Shown: piece after piece, positions 33,642 to 42,278 of the stretch
How positions within the stretch are numbered: the stretch's first letter is position 1
Layout: every line of letters begins with the position of its first letter
Position numbers and translations under genes: made by a program
From: Mycobacterium sp. URHD0025
GTDB taxonomy: Bacteria > Actinomycetota > Actinomycetes > Mycobacteriales > Mycobacteriaceae
Direction of reading: 5' to 3'
Length of the DNA: 64,000 bases
Assembly (NCBI RefSeq): GCF_000426065.1
Contig: NZ_KE384491.1
Coordinates: forward strand, 584,280 to 648,279
Notes under the pieces: generated by a model
Told to the model about the DNA's origin: nothing
Database searches by the model: none
The model's input: the letters and a program-made list of their open reading frames with translations, nothing else

Positions 33642-33647
33642 ATGCCG

Positions 33648-33705
33648 CGAGCAGACACAAAACTGCCTTGAAATCGATATTGAAGGGCAGTTTTGTGTCT
33701 GCTCG
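33648..33705. repeat. Long hairpin, GAGCAGAC-type repeat
   Basis: Perfect 20-bp arms (33648-33667 and 33686-33705), starting CGAGCAGACACAAA, with an 18-base loop. The outer sequence matches the hairpin at 16080-16137. It lies just after the MaoC-like stop (33716) and upstream of the monooxygenase promoter, so it may end the purU-MaoC transcript. Confidence 0.75.
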
Positions 33706-33715
33706 GCGGGAAAAG

Positions 33716-34168
33716 TCAGGCGATGAAGCGGACGATCGATTCGGCCACAGCGGCGGGCTTGTCGGAGCCTTCGATCTCGACGGTCACCGTCATGGTCGCC
33801 TGCACCGCGCCGTCGAGTTGGGCGACATCGGCAATCGCCGCACGCGCGCGCACCTTGGAACCGACCCGCACCGGGGTGATGAACCGAACCTTGTTGTAGC
33901 CGTAATTGATCGCCATCGCGATGTTGTCGACCCGATAGAGCTGATGGGTGAAATGCGGCAAAAGCGACAGGGTCAGCAGACCGTGCGCGATGGTGCCGCC
34001 GAACGGGCCGCCGGCCGCCTTCTCGGGGTCGACGTGAATCCACTGGTGGTCGTCGGTGGCATCAGCGAACAGGTTCACCCGGTCCTGGGTGATCTCCATC
34101 CATTCGGTCGGGCCCAGCTCGCTGCCCTTTGCCGCGACGAACTCGTCAAGACCGTTGAAGACTTTCAC
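33716..34168 (-). CDS. MaoC-like hot-dog dehydratase
   Basis: A 150-residue hot-dog protein. I choose GTG 34168 (VKVFNGLDEFVAAKG) because GAGGAG ends 5 bp before it; a GTG at 34174 overlaps that ribosome site. The R-specific hydratase motif is DATDDHQWIHVD (Asp and His) with GTIAHGLLTLSL. Likely an (R)-specific enoyl-CoA hydratase. It lies 22 bp downstream of purU, so it may be co-transcribed although its function is unrelated to folate metabolism. Confidence 0.87.
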   Translation of the reverse strand: MKVFNGLDEFVAAKGSELGPTEWMEITQDRVNLFADATDDHQWIHVDPEKAAGGPFGGTIAHGLLTLSLLPHFTHQLYRVDNIAMAINYGYNKVRFITPVRVGSKVRARAAIADVAQLDGAVQATMTVTVEIEGSDKPAAVAESIVRFIA

Positions 34169-34190
34169 GCTCACTCCTCTCGAACCGTAG

Positions 34191-35081
34191 TCAGAAGACT
34201 ACGGTCTGATTCCCGAACCGGATTACGCGGTCCTCACAGTGCCACAGCACCGCGCGCGACAAAACCAGCCGCTCCACGTCCGCGCCCAGCCGGGCCAGAT
34301 CACCGACCGAGTGCCGGTGGTCCACTCGCACCACGTCCTGCTCGATGATCGGCCCCTCGTCGAGATCTCCGGTCACGTAATGCGCTGTCGCACCGACCAA
34401 CTTGACCCCGCGCTCCTTCGCCCTGCGGTACGGCGCCGCCCCGATGAACGCCGGCAGGAACGAATGATGGATGTTGATCAGCGGACAGCCCACGGCATCG
34501 AGGAATTCGGGGGTGAGAATCTGCATGTACCGGGCCAGCACCACCAGATCGACGTTGCCGCGCAACAACTCCAGCAGCCGTTGCTCGGCCTCGGCCCGGT
34601 TCTCGGCGGTGGCGGGAACGTAGAGGAACGGCACGCCGAACGCGCGCACCTGATCGGCAAGGTCGGGATGGTTCGAGATGACCATGACCACCGACATGTC
34701 GAGCTCACCGCGCCGGTTGCGCCACAACAGATCCAGCAGGCAATGGTCCTCCCGGGAGGCCATCAACGCCACGCGCTTGGGTTTGGCGGCTTCGGTGAGG
34801 CGGAAGTCGATCTCGAACGGCCCGGCCACTTGCTGCCCGAAATCGCGCTCCAGATCGTCGCGGACGGCGGCCAAGCCCGGCAGGTGGAAGATCGTGCGCT
34901 GGATGAAGGTGCCGCCGGACTGCTCCGTGGAGTGCTGATCGAGCGAGACGATGTTGGCACCCGCCCGGGTGAGGAACCCGCTGATCGCGGCCACCAGGCC
35001 CGGCCGGTCCGCACAGCGGAGCAGCAGCCGGCCCATATCCTGGACCGGCAGGGCCGCTGCTTTCGGATACTCCTGAGTCAT
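34191..35081 (-). CDS. purU: Formyltetrahydrofolate deformylase
   Basis: A 296-residue enzyme that hydrolyses 10-formyl-THF to formate and THF, feeding purine synthesis and one-carbon balance. Residues about 15-85 are an ACT domain (LLLRCADRPGLVAAISGFLT), the rest is a formyltransferase-type catalytic domain. Catalytic motif INIHHSFLPAF supplies Asn and His, and DLDEGPIIEQD the Asp. ATG 35081 has only a weak ribosome site; a longer reading adds an arginine-rich extension. It stands alone among catabolic genes and may be a housekeeping insertion point. Confidence 0.95.
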   Translation of the reverse strand: MTQEYPKAAALPVQDMGRLLLRCADRPGLVAAISGFLTRAGANIVSLDQHSTEQSGGTFIQRTIFHLPGLAAVRDDLERDFGQQVAGPFEIDFRLTEAAKPKRVALMASREDHCLLDLLWRNRRGELDMSVVMVISNHPDLADQVRAFGVPFLYVPATAENRAEAEQRLLELLRGNVDLVVLARYMQILTPEFLDAVGCPLINIHHSFLPAFIGAAPYRRAKERGVKLVGATAHYVTGDLDEGPIIEQDVVRVDHRHSVGDLARLGADVERLVLSRAVLWHCEDRVIRFGNQTVVF

Positions 35082-35540
35082 CACCACAAGAATCTCATCC
35101 TGGCGGCGCAGCCGAGTCGCAACCCGCCAATGCATCACCCGCCCGAAAGCGCCGGGCCCGTGTGAAGTCGATGGCCATTCACTGCGGCGTGCTATCTCCG
35201 GTGGGCTGGCTGAGCGCTGTCGCAGCAAAAGGTTCCCCCGCATCGTTGCAGCCACCTATTCGACATCGTCGTCAATTCAAAATTTTTGCCATGCTGGACC
35301 AGCATGCGCATATACACGCATAAATAGCATTTGCCGAATTTGCCAAAATTGCATGTACCCGTGAGTAAATCGGGGCAGCCCCGGCGCAATTCACCACCCC
35401 GCTGGACAAGATTTCTCTCCTCGCTGGAATTCCACTGCGACGCGGCGCAATACTCATCAGACGTATTCGCACAACCGTGTTACGCACCCAAAATCAGCCG
35501 TCCGGTCGGAAGGCACGGCTGACCGACGAAATGGATTCAG
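35082..35540. other. Intergenic region between purU and GNAT-like gene (divergent promoters)
   Basis: About 460 bp without a gene I can support. The part 35260-35350 is clearly more AT-rich than its surroundings (AATTTTTGCC, ATAAATAGCATTTGCCG) and contains the 17-bp palindrome at 35290. Short frames here have no family-like sequence. It probably carries the promoters of both flanking genes; I see no RNA gene. Confidence 0.6.
35290..35306. promoter_or_regulatory. 17-bp perfect palindrome CATGCTGGACCAGCATG
   Basis: Two 8-bp arms around a central A, inside the AT-rich part of the 459-bp divergent gap between purU and the GNAT-like gene, about 250 bp upstream of the latter. The symmetry suggests a dimeric regulator site. 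No second copy is seen in this window. Confidence 0.5.
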
Positions 35541-36296
35541 ATGACCGCTCCCCAACTCGATGACACTGGCCGCCGCTCCGTGACATTGGACCAAAGCCCT
35601 AGCTGGTGGGACCCCGACAGCGAGTGCACGATCGTCGTGGCCAAACCGGCCGCAGAGCGTGAGCTGTGGAACGAATACGTCCGAGGTGCCCAGTCCAACT
35701 ACCGCAAACACGGAGTGGAGTGCGCGCTGGACCCCAATACCTTACGAACAGGCGAGGATACGGCGCTGTTCACCGTCGGTGTCAACAGTGCCGGCCGCGT
35801 CGTCGGCGGACTTCGGGCCAAGGGTCCCCATCAGAGAGTCGAGGACAGCCACGCGCTGGTGGAATGGAGCGGGCAGGCCGGACTCGACTCGGTACGCAAG
35901 ATGATCGCCGACCGCCTACCGTTCGGAGTGGTCGAGATGAAGACCGCGTGGGTGTGCGACGACCCGGAACAGAGCCGCGCACTCACCGATACGCTGGCGC
36001 GCATGCCGCTACATGCGATGACACTGTTGAACATTCAGTTTGCCATGGCCACGGCGGCGGCCTATGTGCTCAAACGTTGGCTGTCGTCGGGCGGCGTCCT
36101 CGCCGCGAAGATCCCGGCCACGCCCTATCCGGACGAGCGGTACCAGACGAAGATGATGTGGTGGGATAGCACAACATTCGCCAACCACGCCGATCCGGGT
36201 CAGCTGTCGCGCTACTTCGCCGAGGCGCAGCGCATCGGCCCGCACCCGGCCGTGCCCGGCTTCGACGTCGGCACCGGGATCGCGGCGGCACGATGA
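35541..36296 (+). CDS. Uncharacterised GNAT-like protein upstream of Rv1355c-type gene
   Basis: A 251-residue protein that I cannot name. The first half, ELWNEYVRGAQSNYRKHGVE and TVGVNSAGRVVGGLRAKGP, has the strand-turn-strand feel of a GNAT acyltransferase or N-acyl amino acid synthase core, with the basic and aromatic residues expected in an acceptor site. There is no signal peptide or membrane segment. Its stop overlaps the start of the E1-like gene by 4 bp, so the two are coupled. The initiating ATG has only a weak ribosome site. Confidence 0.65.
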   Translation: MTAPQLDDTGRRSVTLDQSPSWWDPDSECTIVVAKPAAERELWNEYVRGAQSNYRKHGVECALDPNTLRTGEDTALFTVGVNSAGRVVGGLRAKGPHQRVEDSHALVEWSGQAGLDSVRKMIADRLPFGVVEMKTAWVCDDPEQSRALTDTLARMPLHAMTLLNIQFAMATAAAYVLKRWLSSGGVLAAKIPATPYPDERYQTKMMWWDSTTFANHADPGQLSRYFAEAQRIGPHPAVPGFDVGTGIAAAR

Positions 36297-38461
36297 GCGA
36301 CAAAAGCACCCATGCCAGCATCGAGAATTGCGAATTGAAAGAGCTCGACGACCCCGATCAGCATCGCGCCATCTTCATCGAAGACGAATTCACCCTCGCC
36401 GAGCTCCGCCGGGACCCGCGCATCAGTGTCATCGACGAATGTCGCGAGCAGCAGTCCGCACTGCGCACGCTGGTTCCTGCCGTCGGCGAGGAAATGCTCG
36501 ACGAGCCGACCCGGTGGGCTTACTACCCATGGCGTCGGTGCCTGGTCCATATTCTCGGGCCGGCGGCATTCAACCGGTTACGCCTGGATCGCAACCGCAA
36601 CCTCGTGAGCGCCGACGAGCAGCGACGACTGTCGCGGCTGCGGGTCGGTGTCGTCGGGCTCAGCGTCGGACACGCCATCGCCCACAACCTCGCCACCGAA
36701 GGTCTGTGCGGCGAGATCCGCCTCACGGATTTCGACGAACTCGAATTGGCGAACCTCAACCGGGTCCCCGGCACGGTGTTCGACCTCGGGCTGAACAAGA
36801 CGGTGGTCGCCGCACGCCGGATCGCCGAGATCGACCCGTACATGACGGTTCACATCGATCGCAACGGTGCGGCACCCGAGTCCATCGAGTCGTTCCTGCA
36901 CGGGCTCGACGTCGTCGTCGAGGAGTGCGACTCGCTGGACGCGAAAGTTCTTGTCCGCGAGGCGGCCCGAGCCCGCCGGCTGCCGGTGTTGATGACCACC
37001 GGCGACCGTGGACTGCTCGACGTCGAGCGGTTCGACCTGGAACCCACCCGGCCGCTCCTGCACGGTCTGCTCGGCGACATCAGCGCGCGCGAACTGGCCG
37101 GGCTCAGCAGCAAGGACAAGGTGCCACACGTCCTGCGCATTCTCGACGCGAACCAGCTCTCACCCCGGATGGCAGCGTCGCTGGTCGAAGTCGGAAAAAC
37201 GCTGAGCACCTGGCCCCAACTCGCCTCCGAGGTCGTACTCGGCGCGACGGTTGTCGCCAACGCCGTACGGCGCATCGGCCTGGGTGAGCCGATGCCGTCG
37301 GGGCGGATCCGGGTCGATGTCGCCGACGCGTTGGACCGCATCGGCGATCCGCTCGTCATCGCATCCGCACCGGCACCCGCACCGGCCCCGGCGGACATCC
37401 AGGCCGAACCGGCCGGGATGGCAGACATCCTGGCCGACGCAGCCACTCGCGCACCCTCGGGCGGCAACGTCCAGCCGTGGCATATCGAGGCGAGCGACGA
37501 TCGGATCACCCTCCGGTTGGCCACGAAATACACCACGGCGATGGACGTCGGGTACCGCGGCAGCGCGGTGGCGCTGGGGGCTGCGGCGTTCAACGCACGG
37601 GTGGCCGCGGCCGCACACGGCCTCACCGGCCACGTTCGGTGGTCCCGAGGAGATGAGGGAACACCGCTGTACGGAATCGCCGAATTCTCCACCGGAAGCG
37701 CACCGGAATTGGCCGAGCTCTACGAACCGATGCTGGCCCGGGAGACCAACCGACTCCGCGGCACGTCGGCTCCGATCGCCACCGACGTACTCGACGGTCT
37801 GCGGGCCGCCGCTCACAGCGAAGGCGCCGAACTGACGATCCTTCGCGATCGGGCCGAGATCGAAACCGCCGCAGGCATCCTCGCCGAGGCGGACCGGATC
37901 CGGTATCTGACCGCGACCCTGCACCGGGAGATGATGTCGGAACTGCGGTGGCCCGGCGATCCGGAACCCGACACCGGCATCGACGTGACGACGCTCGGGC
38001 TGGATCCGGCGGACATGGTGGTACTCGACATCCTGCGCCGGCCCGAGGTGATGGCCAAGCTGGCGGACTGGGACGCGGGCACGGCACTCGGTGAGGACAC
38101 CTACGAACGGGTCACCTCGAGCTCGGCCCTGGCGGTCGTCTCGATCCGGGGCCGTCGGCTCACCGACTACGCCCTGGCCGGATCGGCGGTCGAGGCCGTC
38201 TGGGTCGAGGCCCAGCGTCGCGGTCTCGCCGTCCAACCTGTGTCGCCTGCGTTCCTCTACGCCCACGATGACCGGGACCGTGACGAACTCTCGCCCGGTC
38301 ACGCCCACGCGCTGCGCGACCTGCAGTACGCTTTTCGCAGGTTGACCACCACCGAGCGCGACGAATCACAGGCGCTGGTGCTCCGGTTGTCCTACGCGCC
38401 GCGTCCGGCCGTACGCAGCCGGCGCCGACCCCGAACGGGGTCGACGCCGCAGTACGGCTGA
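36293..38461 (+). CDS. Rv1355c-type protein: E1-like (ThiF/MoeB) domain fused to a nitroreductase domain
   Basis: A 722-residue fusion. Residues about 85-330 are an E1-like adenylation domain: GLSVGHA (nucleotide loop, 122-128), LTDFDELELANLNR (D146, D148, N154, R157), and K169 in LGLNKT. The zinc CxxC pairs and an obvious thioester cysteine of classic E1 enzymes are not seen. A Pro-Ala linker (37366-37410) leads to a flavin nitroreductase domain starting at APSGGNVQPW (387-396). M. tuberculosis Rv1355c, named moeY, has the same design, but the role in molybdopterin synthesis is unproven. It is followed by the c-di-GMP enzyme after 33 bp. Confidence 0.85.
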   Translation: MSDKSTHASIENCELKELDDPDQHRAIFIEDEFTLAELRRDPRISVIDECREQQSALRTLVPAVGEEMLDEPTRWAYYPWRRCLVHILGPAAFNRLRLDRNRNLVSADEQRRLSRLRVGVVGLSVGHAIAHNLATEGLCGEIRLTDFDELELANLNRVPGTVFDLGLNKTVVAARRIAEIDPYMTVHIDRNGAAPESIESFLHGLDVVVEECDSLDAKVLVREAARARRLPVLMTTGDRGLLDVERFDLEPTRPLLHGLLGDISARELAGLSSKDKVPHVLRILDANQLSPRMAASLVEVGKTLSTWPQLASEVVLGATVVANAVRRIGLGEPMPSGRIRVDVADALDRIGDPLVIASAPAPAPAPADIQAEPAGMADILADAATRAPSGGNVQPWHIEASDDRITLRLATKYTTAMDVGYRGSAVALGAAAFNARVAAAAHGLTGHVRWSRGDEGTPLYGIAEFSTGSAPELAELYEPMLARETNRLRGTSAPIATDVLDGLRAAAHSEGAELTILRDRAEIETAAGILAEADRIRYLTATLHREMMSELRWPGDPEPDTGIDVTTLGLDPADMVVLDILRRPEVMAKLADWDAGTALGEDTYERVTSSSALAVVSIRGRRLTDYALAGSAVEAVWVEAQRRGLAVQPVSPAFLYAHDDRDRDELSPGHAHALRDLQYAFRRLTTTERDESQALVLRLSYAPRPAVRSRRRPRTGSTPQYG

Positions 38462-38494
38462 GTCACGTTGCTGAGGTATGGGCGGAGGTATCTG

Positions 38495-40342
38495 GTGCCA
38501 GGCAGCCTTGAACTGCTCGTTACATCGGTTGCCACACAACTGATGGCGGTGGACGCCGCGACGTCGGTCGCGGTGAGTCAGCAGGTGCTGGCCGAGTTGA
38601 TCTCGTTCTTCGATGTGGACGTGAGCTTCCTGCGTCACAACGATCACGAGGCACATGCGACCCGGCTGGTGGCCGAGTGGCCGCCGCGCCCACCGGACAC
38701 CCAGACCGACCCGATCGCGGTCATCCACTTCGCCGACGCCGACCCGGTGTTCGCGATGGCCGAGCACCTCAAGGAACCCGCGGTGTTCCGCCCGGAGCCG
38801 GCGACCGACGACTACCAGCGCACCATCGAGGCCGGACGGCACATCGCCAGCACCTCGATGGCCTGCGTGCCGTTGCTCTCAGGAGACGTCACCACCGGCG
38901 TCCTGGGCTTCGTCAAGTTCGGCGACCGCGAGTGGCTACCTGCAGAGCTCAACGCCCTCAAGGCGATTGCCTCGTTGTTCGCCCAGGTGCAGGCGCGGAT
39001 CGAGGCCGAGGACCGATTGCGGTACCTCGCAGATCACGACCACCTCACCGGGCTGCACAATCGCAGGGCACTGATGGCCCATCTGCAAGCCCGGCTTGCT
39101 CCCGGCCAGCCCGGCCCGGTCGTGGTGATGTTCTTCGATCTGGATCGGCTCAAGGCGATCAACGACTATCTGGGACATACCGCCGGAGACGCCTTCATCA
39201 GCATCCTGGCCGAACGTTTGCAGCGCGGTGACGACCAACCCAAGCTCATCGCGCGTCTCGGTGGCGACGAGTTCGTCGTGGTTCCCGCGGCGCCGATGAC
39301 GGCCGAGGCAGCCACGGCGCTGGCCTACCGGCTCCAGTCGGTTCTGCGCGAACGGGTGACGATCGATGGCGAGATGCTCACCCGCACCGTCAGCATCGGT
39401 CTGGCCCAAGGCATTCCGGGCCGCGACTCCACCTCCGATCTGCTCAACCGGGCCGACCATGCCGTGCTGACCGCGAAGAACTCCGGGGGCAACCGGGTCA
39501 CGGTGTTCTCCGATGCGATGGCGATGGACATCGATTTCCGCAACGACATCGAGCTGCACCTGCAGAGTGTGATCGAGAGCGGCGCGCTGGTGCTGCACTA
39601 CCTGCCCGAGATCGACATGCGGACCGGCGAGGTGCTGGCTGCCGAGGCGCTGGTGCGGTGGCAGCATCCGACCCGAGGCCTGTTGTCTCCCGACTCGTTC
39701 ATCGGCGTGGCCGAATCCATAAACCTGGCAGGCGAGTTGGGCCGCTGGGTGCTGCGGACCGCGTGCGCCGAGTTCGCCCGATGGCGGTCCAACGGCGTCG
39801 GCCGGAACATCGTGCTGAGGATCAACGTGTCCCCGGTACAGCTGGTGACCGACGGATTCGTCGCGTCGGTGGCCGGCATCATGAAGGAATTCCGCCTGCC
39901 GCGCGGATCGGTGTGCCTGGAGATCACCGAGAGCATCGTCGTGCAGGACATCGAAACCACCCGCTCGACCTTGACCGGATTACACAAGGTGGGCGTGCAG
40001 GTGGCCATCGACGACTTCGGCACCGGCTACAGCGCGCTGTCGCTGCTGAAATCGCTTCCGGTGGACACCCTCAAGATCGACCGCAGCTTCGTCGCCGGAC
40101 TCGGATCAGACCCTGGTGACCTGCCGATCGTGCGCGCGGTGATCGCCCTGGCCGGCGCCTTCGGTCTGCAACTGGTGGCCGAAGGGGTGGAGACCGAACG
40201 CGCCGCACTGACGCTGCTGCGACACGGCTGCTACCGCGCACAGGGATTCTTGTTGTCGAAGCCGATCCTCGGCCACGAGATGGCCGCGCTACTGGCCAAA
40301 GGGCGGGTGCCCGTGCATTTCTCAGCCGCGCCGCGCACGTGA
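38495..40342 (+). CDS. dcpA: GAF-GGDEF-EAL bifunctional cyclic-di-GMP enzyme
   Basis: A 615-residue protein resembling M. tuberculosis Rv1354c and M. smegmatis DcpA. GTG 38495 has GGAGG 6 bp upstream; an in-frame TTG at 38468 lacks a ribosome site. GAF-like residues about 5-150, then GGDEF (256-260) in LGGDEF with intact signature, then EAL (384-386) in AAEALVRW; DDFGTGYSALSLL and KIDRSFV are EAL-domain catalytic segments. Both diguanylate cyclase and phosphodiesterase active sites look intact. It ends overlapping the FAD protein tail-to-tail by 21 bp. Confidence 0.92.
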   Translation: MPGSLELLVTSVATQLMAVDAATSVAVSQQVLAELISFFDVDVSFLRHNDHEAHATRLVAEWPPRPPDTQTDPIAVIHFADADPVFAMAEHLKEPAVFRPEPATDDYQRTIEAGRHIASTSMACVPLLSGDVTTGVLGFVKFGDREWLPAELNALKAIASLFAQVQARIEAEDRLRYLADHDHLTGLHNRRALMAHLQARLAPGQPGPVVVMFFDLDRLKAINDYLGHTAGDAFISILAERLQRGDDQPKLIARLGGDEFVVVPAAPMTAEAATALAYRLQSVLRERVTIDGEMLTRTVSIGLAQGIPGRDSTSDLLNRADHAVLTAKNSGGNRVTVFSDAMAMDIDFRNDIELHLQSVIESGALVLHYLPEIDMRTGEVLAAEALVRWQHPTRGLLSPDSFIGVAESINLAGELGRWVLRTACAEFARWRSNGVGRNIVLRINVSPVQLVTDGFVASVAGIMKEFRLPRGSVCLEITESIVVQDIETTRSTLTGLHKVGVQVAIDDFGTGYSALSLLKSLPVDTLKIDRSFVAGLGSDPGDLPIVRAVIALAGAFGLQLVAEGVETERAALTLLRHGCYRAQGFLLSKPILGHEMAALLAKGRVPVHFSAAPRT

Positions 40343-41194
40343 TCGATACGACTCACGCGGCGCGTCGTGCACTCCCCCGGCTCGGCAGTAATCCGATCGT
40401 CCGGTGTCCGGCTGGTGGTCCAGCAGCTCGAGGCGCCCGAACCTGCTGGCGCTATAGCCGACCAGGCCTACCTGTAAGGGCTTACCGGGCTCGATGGGCT
40501 GACCGTCCGCCGCCGGGGCGGCGCCCCGGGGTTCGGTCGAGAGAGCCACGCCGTGACGGGCCCGCAGGGCCAGCGGACCGTCGGCGGTGTCGAGCACCAC
40601 CCCGAGTACCTCGCCCTCCTCGAACACGATGCGCTGCAGCGTGCTGTTGTCGACGGTCTGGATCTGCCGGTCGAGTACCTGAGCCGACAGCCAGTCACCG
40701 ACCACCGATACGGTGTCGGCCGCGCCTTTCGTATCCAGCGTTCCGAGCACCTTGACCTGGATCTCCTCGCCGGCCCGGGTCTTCATCGGGGTCGTGCCCC
40801 GGTCCGCCAAGCGGGTGTAGAGCACGCCGTAGGGAGAGGTCAGGCAGTGCTGCGCCCACTCTTGAAGCCGGGCGCCGTAGAACGGGGCGATCCGGCCGCG
40901 TCCGGAAACCGGGGTCCAGTCACTGACCGGCCGGACCGCCAGAACGCTGTCATGTTCGGCGTCAGCGACCGGTTCCAGGTCGGCCGACAAGGCGTCGAGG
41001 TAGTCGCGGGTGTCGGGATCGGAGATACCGCTGCCCAACCATGGTGTCTCCGGGCCGGGAGTCACTGAGCCGGTGGTCGCAGTGCCCGGGCGGGCGATGT
41101 GCACGTCGAGCCCGGCATCCGCTGCCGCGACAGCCGCGGCAAGCGACCCGAAGCCCGAGCCACAGCAAACGACGTCGACTTCGTCATCCCACAT
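40322..41194 (-). CDS. FAD-dependent oxidoreductase-like protein, possibly C-terminally truncated
   Basis: A 290-residue protein starting MWDDEVDVVCCGSGFGSLAAA, an FAD Rossmann loop of the fumarate reductase/KstD group. The middle has VLDTADGPLALRARHGVALSTEPRG, the usual FAD return segment. Family members normally run to about 500 residues, so this one lacks the large C-terminal FAD/substrate part. It may be a truncated remnant, or a short member. The last 40 residues are Arg-rich and overlap the GGDEF-EAL gene, consistent with reading past a lost stop. Confidence 0.65.
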   Translation of the reverse strand: MWDDEVDVVCCGSGFGSLAAAVAAADAGLDVHIARPGTATTGSVTPGPETPWLGSGISDPDTRDYLDALSADLEPVADAEHDSVLAVRPVSDWTPVSGRGRIAPFYGARLQEWAQHCLTSPYGVLYTRLADRGTTPMKTRAGEEIQVKVLGTLDTKGAADTVSVVGDWLSAQVLDRQIQTVDNSTLQRIVFEEGEVLGVVLDTADGPLALRARHGVALSTEPRGAAPAADGQPIEPGKPLQVGLVGYSASRFGRLELLDHQPDTGRSDYCRAGGVHDAPRESYRSRARRG

Positions 41195-41566
41195 CGGCTA
41201 GCGACACTCCGGGTGCACCGACGGGTTCCTCATCAAGATCGAATCAACTTGGTGGCAAAGAAAATTTTGGGTTGCCACGGCCCGCACCGGGATTCGAGGG
41301 GGATTGCCGGTGCAGGCCATGGCAACGTTTCCACGATAGCGCTTGGCAACCACCGACCGAGAAATGGTGGCGCTCGCCACAGTGCCCGCGCCCACGGCGG
41401 CGCGGACCGCCGGGCGGGCAACCCGCGACGAACCAAGAGTTATCACGCTAAGCACGATACATACCTTTAGAATGTTCTGCACGTACGGCGAAGACTTTGA
41501 GTCTGCTGGTGGTGACTGCGAAATCAGGACACGACGCCGGCCGTTCAGAGTCAGGAAGGCCCCGAG
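41195..41566. other. Intergenic region between FAD protein and TetR genes
   Basis: About 370 bp without a supported gene. The right part (41440-41500) is AT-rich, ACATACCTTTAGAATGTTC then CACGTACGG, and probably carries the TetR promoter and its operator. The left part is GC-rich. Two short frames on the plus strand are incidental. Confidence 0.55.
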
Positions 41567-42277
41567 GTGACTGAGCAGCTCGACCGACGAGCAGAGCTGA
41601 CCCGTCTCCAGATCCTGCAGGCGGCGGCGCGACAGTTCGCCCACACGCCCTACAGCCTGGTCAGCCTCGACGACATCCTGGCCGATACCGCCGTCACGAA
41701 GGGTGCGCTGTACTTCCATTTCCGGTCCAAGCACGCGCTGGCCGTCTCGATCGTCGAGCACCGCACGGCGCGGGCCGACAAGGCCGTCGAGGACGTTCTG
41801 GCCCGCAACCTGTCCGGCGCCGAGACGTTGATCGACCTCTCATGCCTGGTGGCCGCCGAAGACATCGGTGACCCGATGGCCCGGGCCTGCCTTAACCTGG
41901 TCGAATCCATCGGCCGGACCGATGACCTCGGACCTCGCGTCCTCACGCAATGGGTGCAGGGCTTCGCCGGCATCGCCAAACGCGCCATCGGCGAGGGTGA
42001 TTTCACCGCCGACAGCGACCCGGAAGCGATCGCCCGGCTGCTGGTGTCGATCTACCTCGGCGTACGCCAGACGAGTGACCTCGACGATCCTCCGCGCTTT
42101 CTCACCGACCTCGAGCACAGCTGGCGGCTGGCGCTACCCGGGTTCGTCCAACCGGAGCGGCTCGGTTACCTCACGCAGTTCATCCGGCGTCGCACCGCGG
42201 TGGGCGTCAAGAAGGTGGTTGCCCTGCGTCCCCACTTCCCGGACGGCGCGCACGACGCAGCGGCCGGGCGAACCTGA
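41567..42277 (+). CDS. TetR family regulator (gamma-butyrolactone receptor-like)
   Basis: A 236-residue regulator with GTG 41567 after AGGAAGG. The HTH is LVSLDDILADTAVTKGALYF with FRSKHALAVSIV, the pattern of the ScbR/CprB butyrolactone-receptor group, and TQWVQGFAGIAKRAIGEGDF has the conserved tryptophan region of that group. It ends 1 bp before the next TetR gene. Similarity to receptors is by eye; mycobacteria are not known to make butyrolactones, so the ligand may differ. Confidence 0.85.
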   Translation: MTEQLDRRAELTRLQILQAAARQFAHTPYSLVSLDDILADTAVTKGALYFHFRSKHALAVSIVEHRTARADKAVEDVLARNLSGAETLIDLSCLVAAEDIGDPMARACLNLVESIGRTDDLGPRVLTQWVQGFAGIAKRAIGEGDFTADSDPEAIARLLVSIYLGVRQTSDLDDPPRFLTDLEHSWRLALPGFVQPERLGYLTQFIRRRTAVGVKKVVALRPHFPDGAHDAAAGRT

Positions 42278-42278
42278 G

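Noticed and set aside
35192..35522. Short frames in the purU/GNAT-like gap
   Set aside because: No family-like sequence, no ribosome site, and the region is AT-rich promoter-like DNA.
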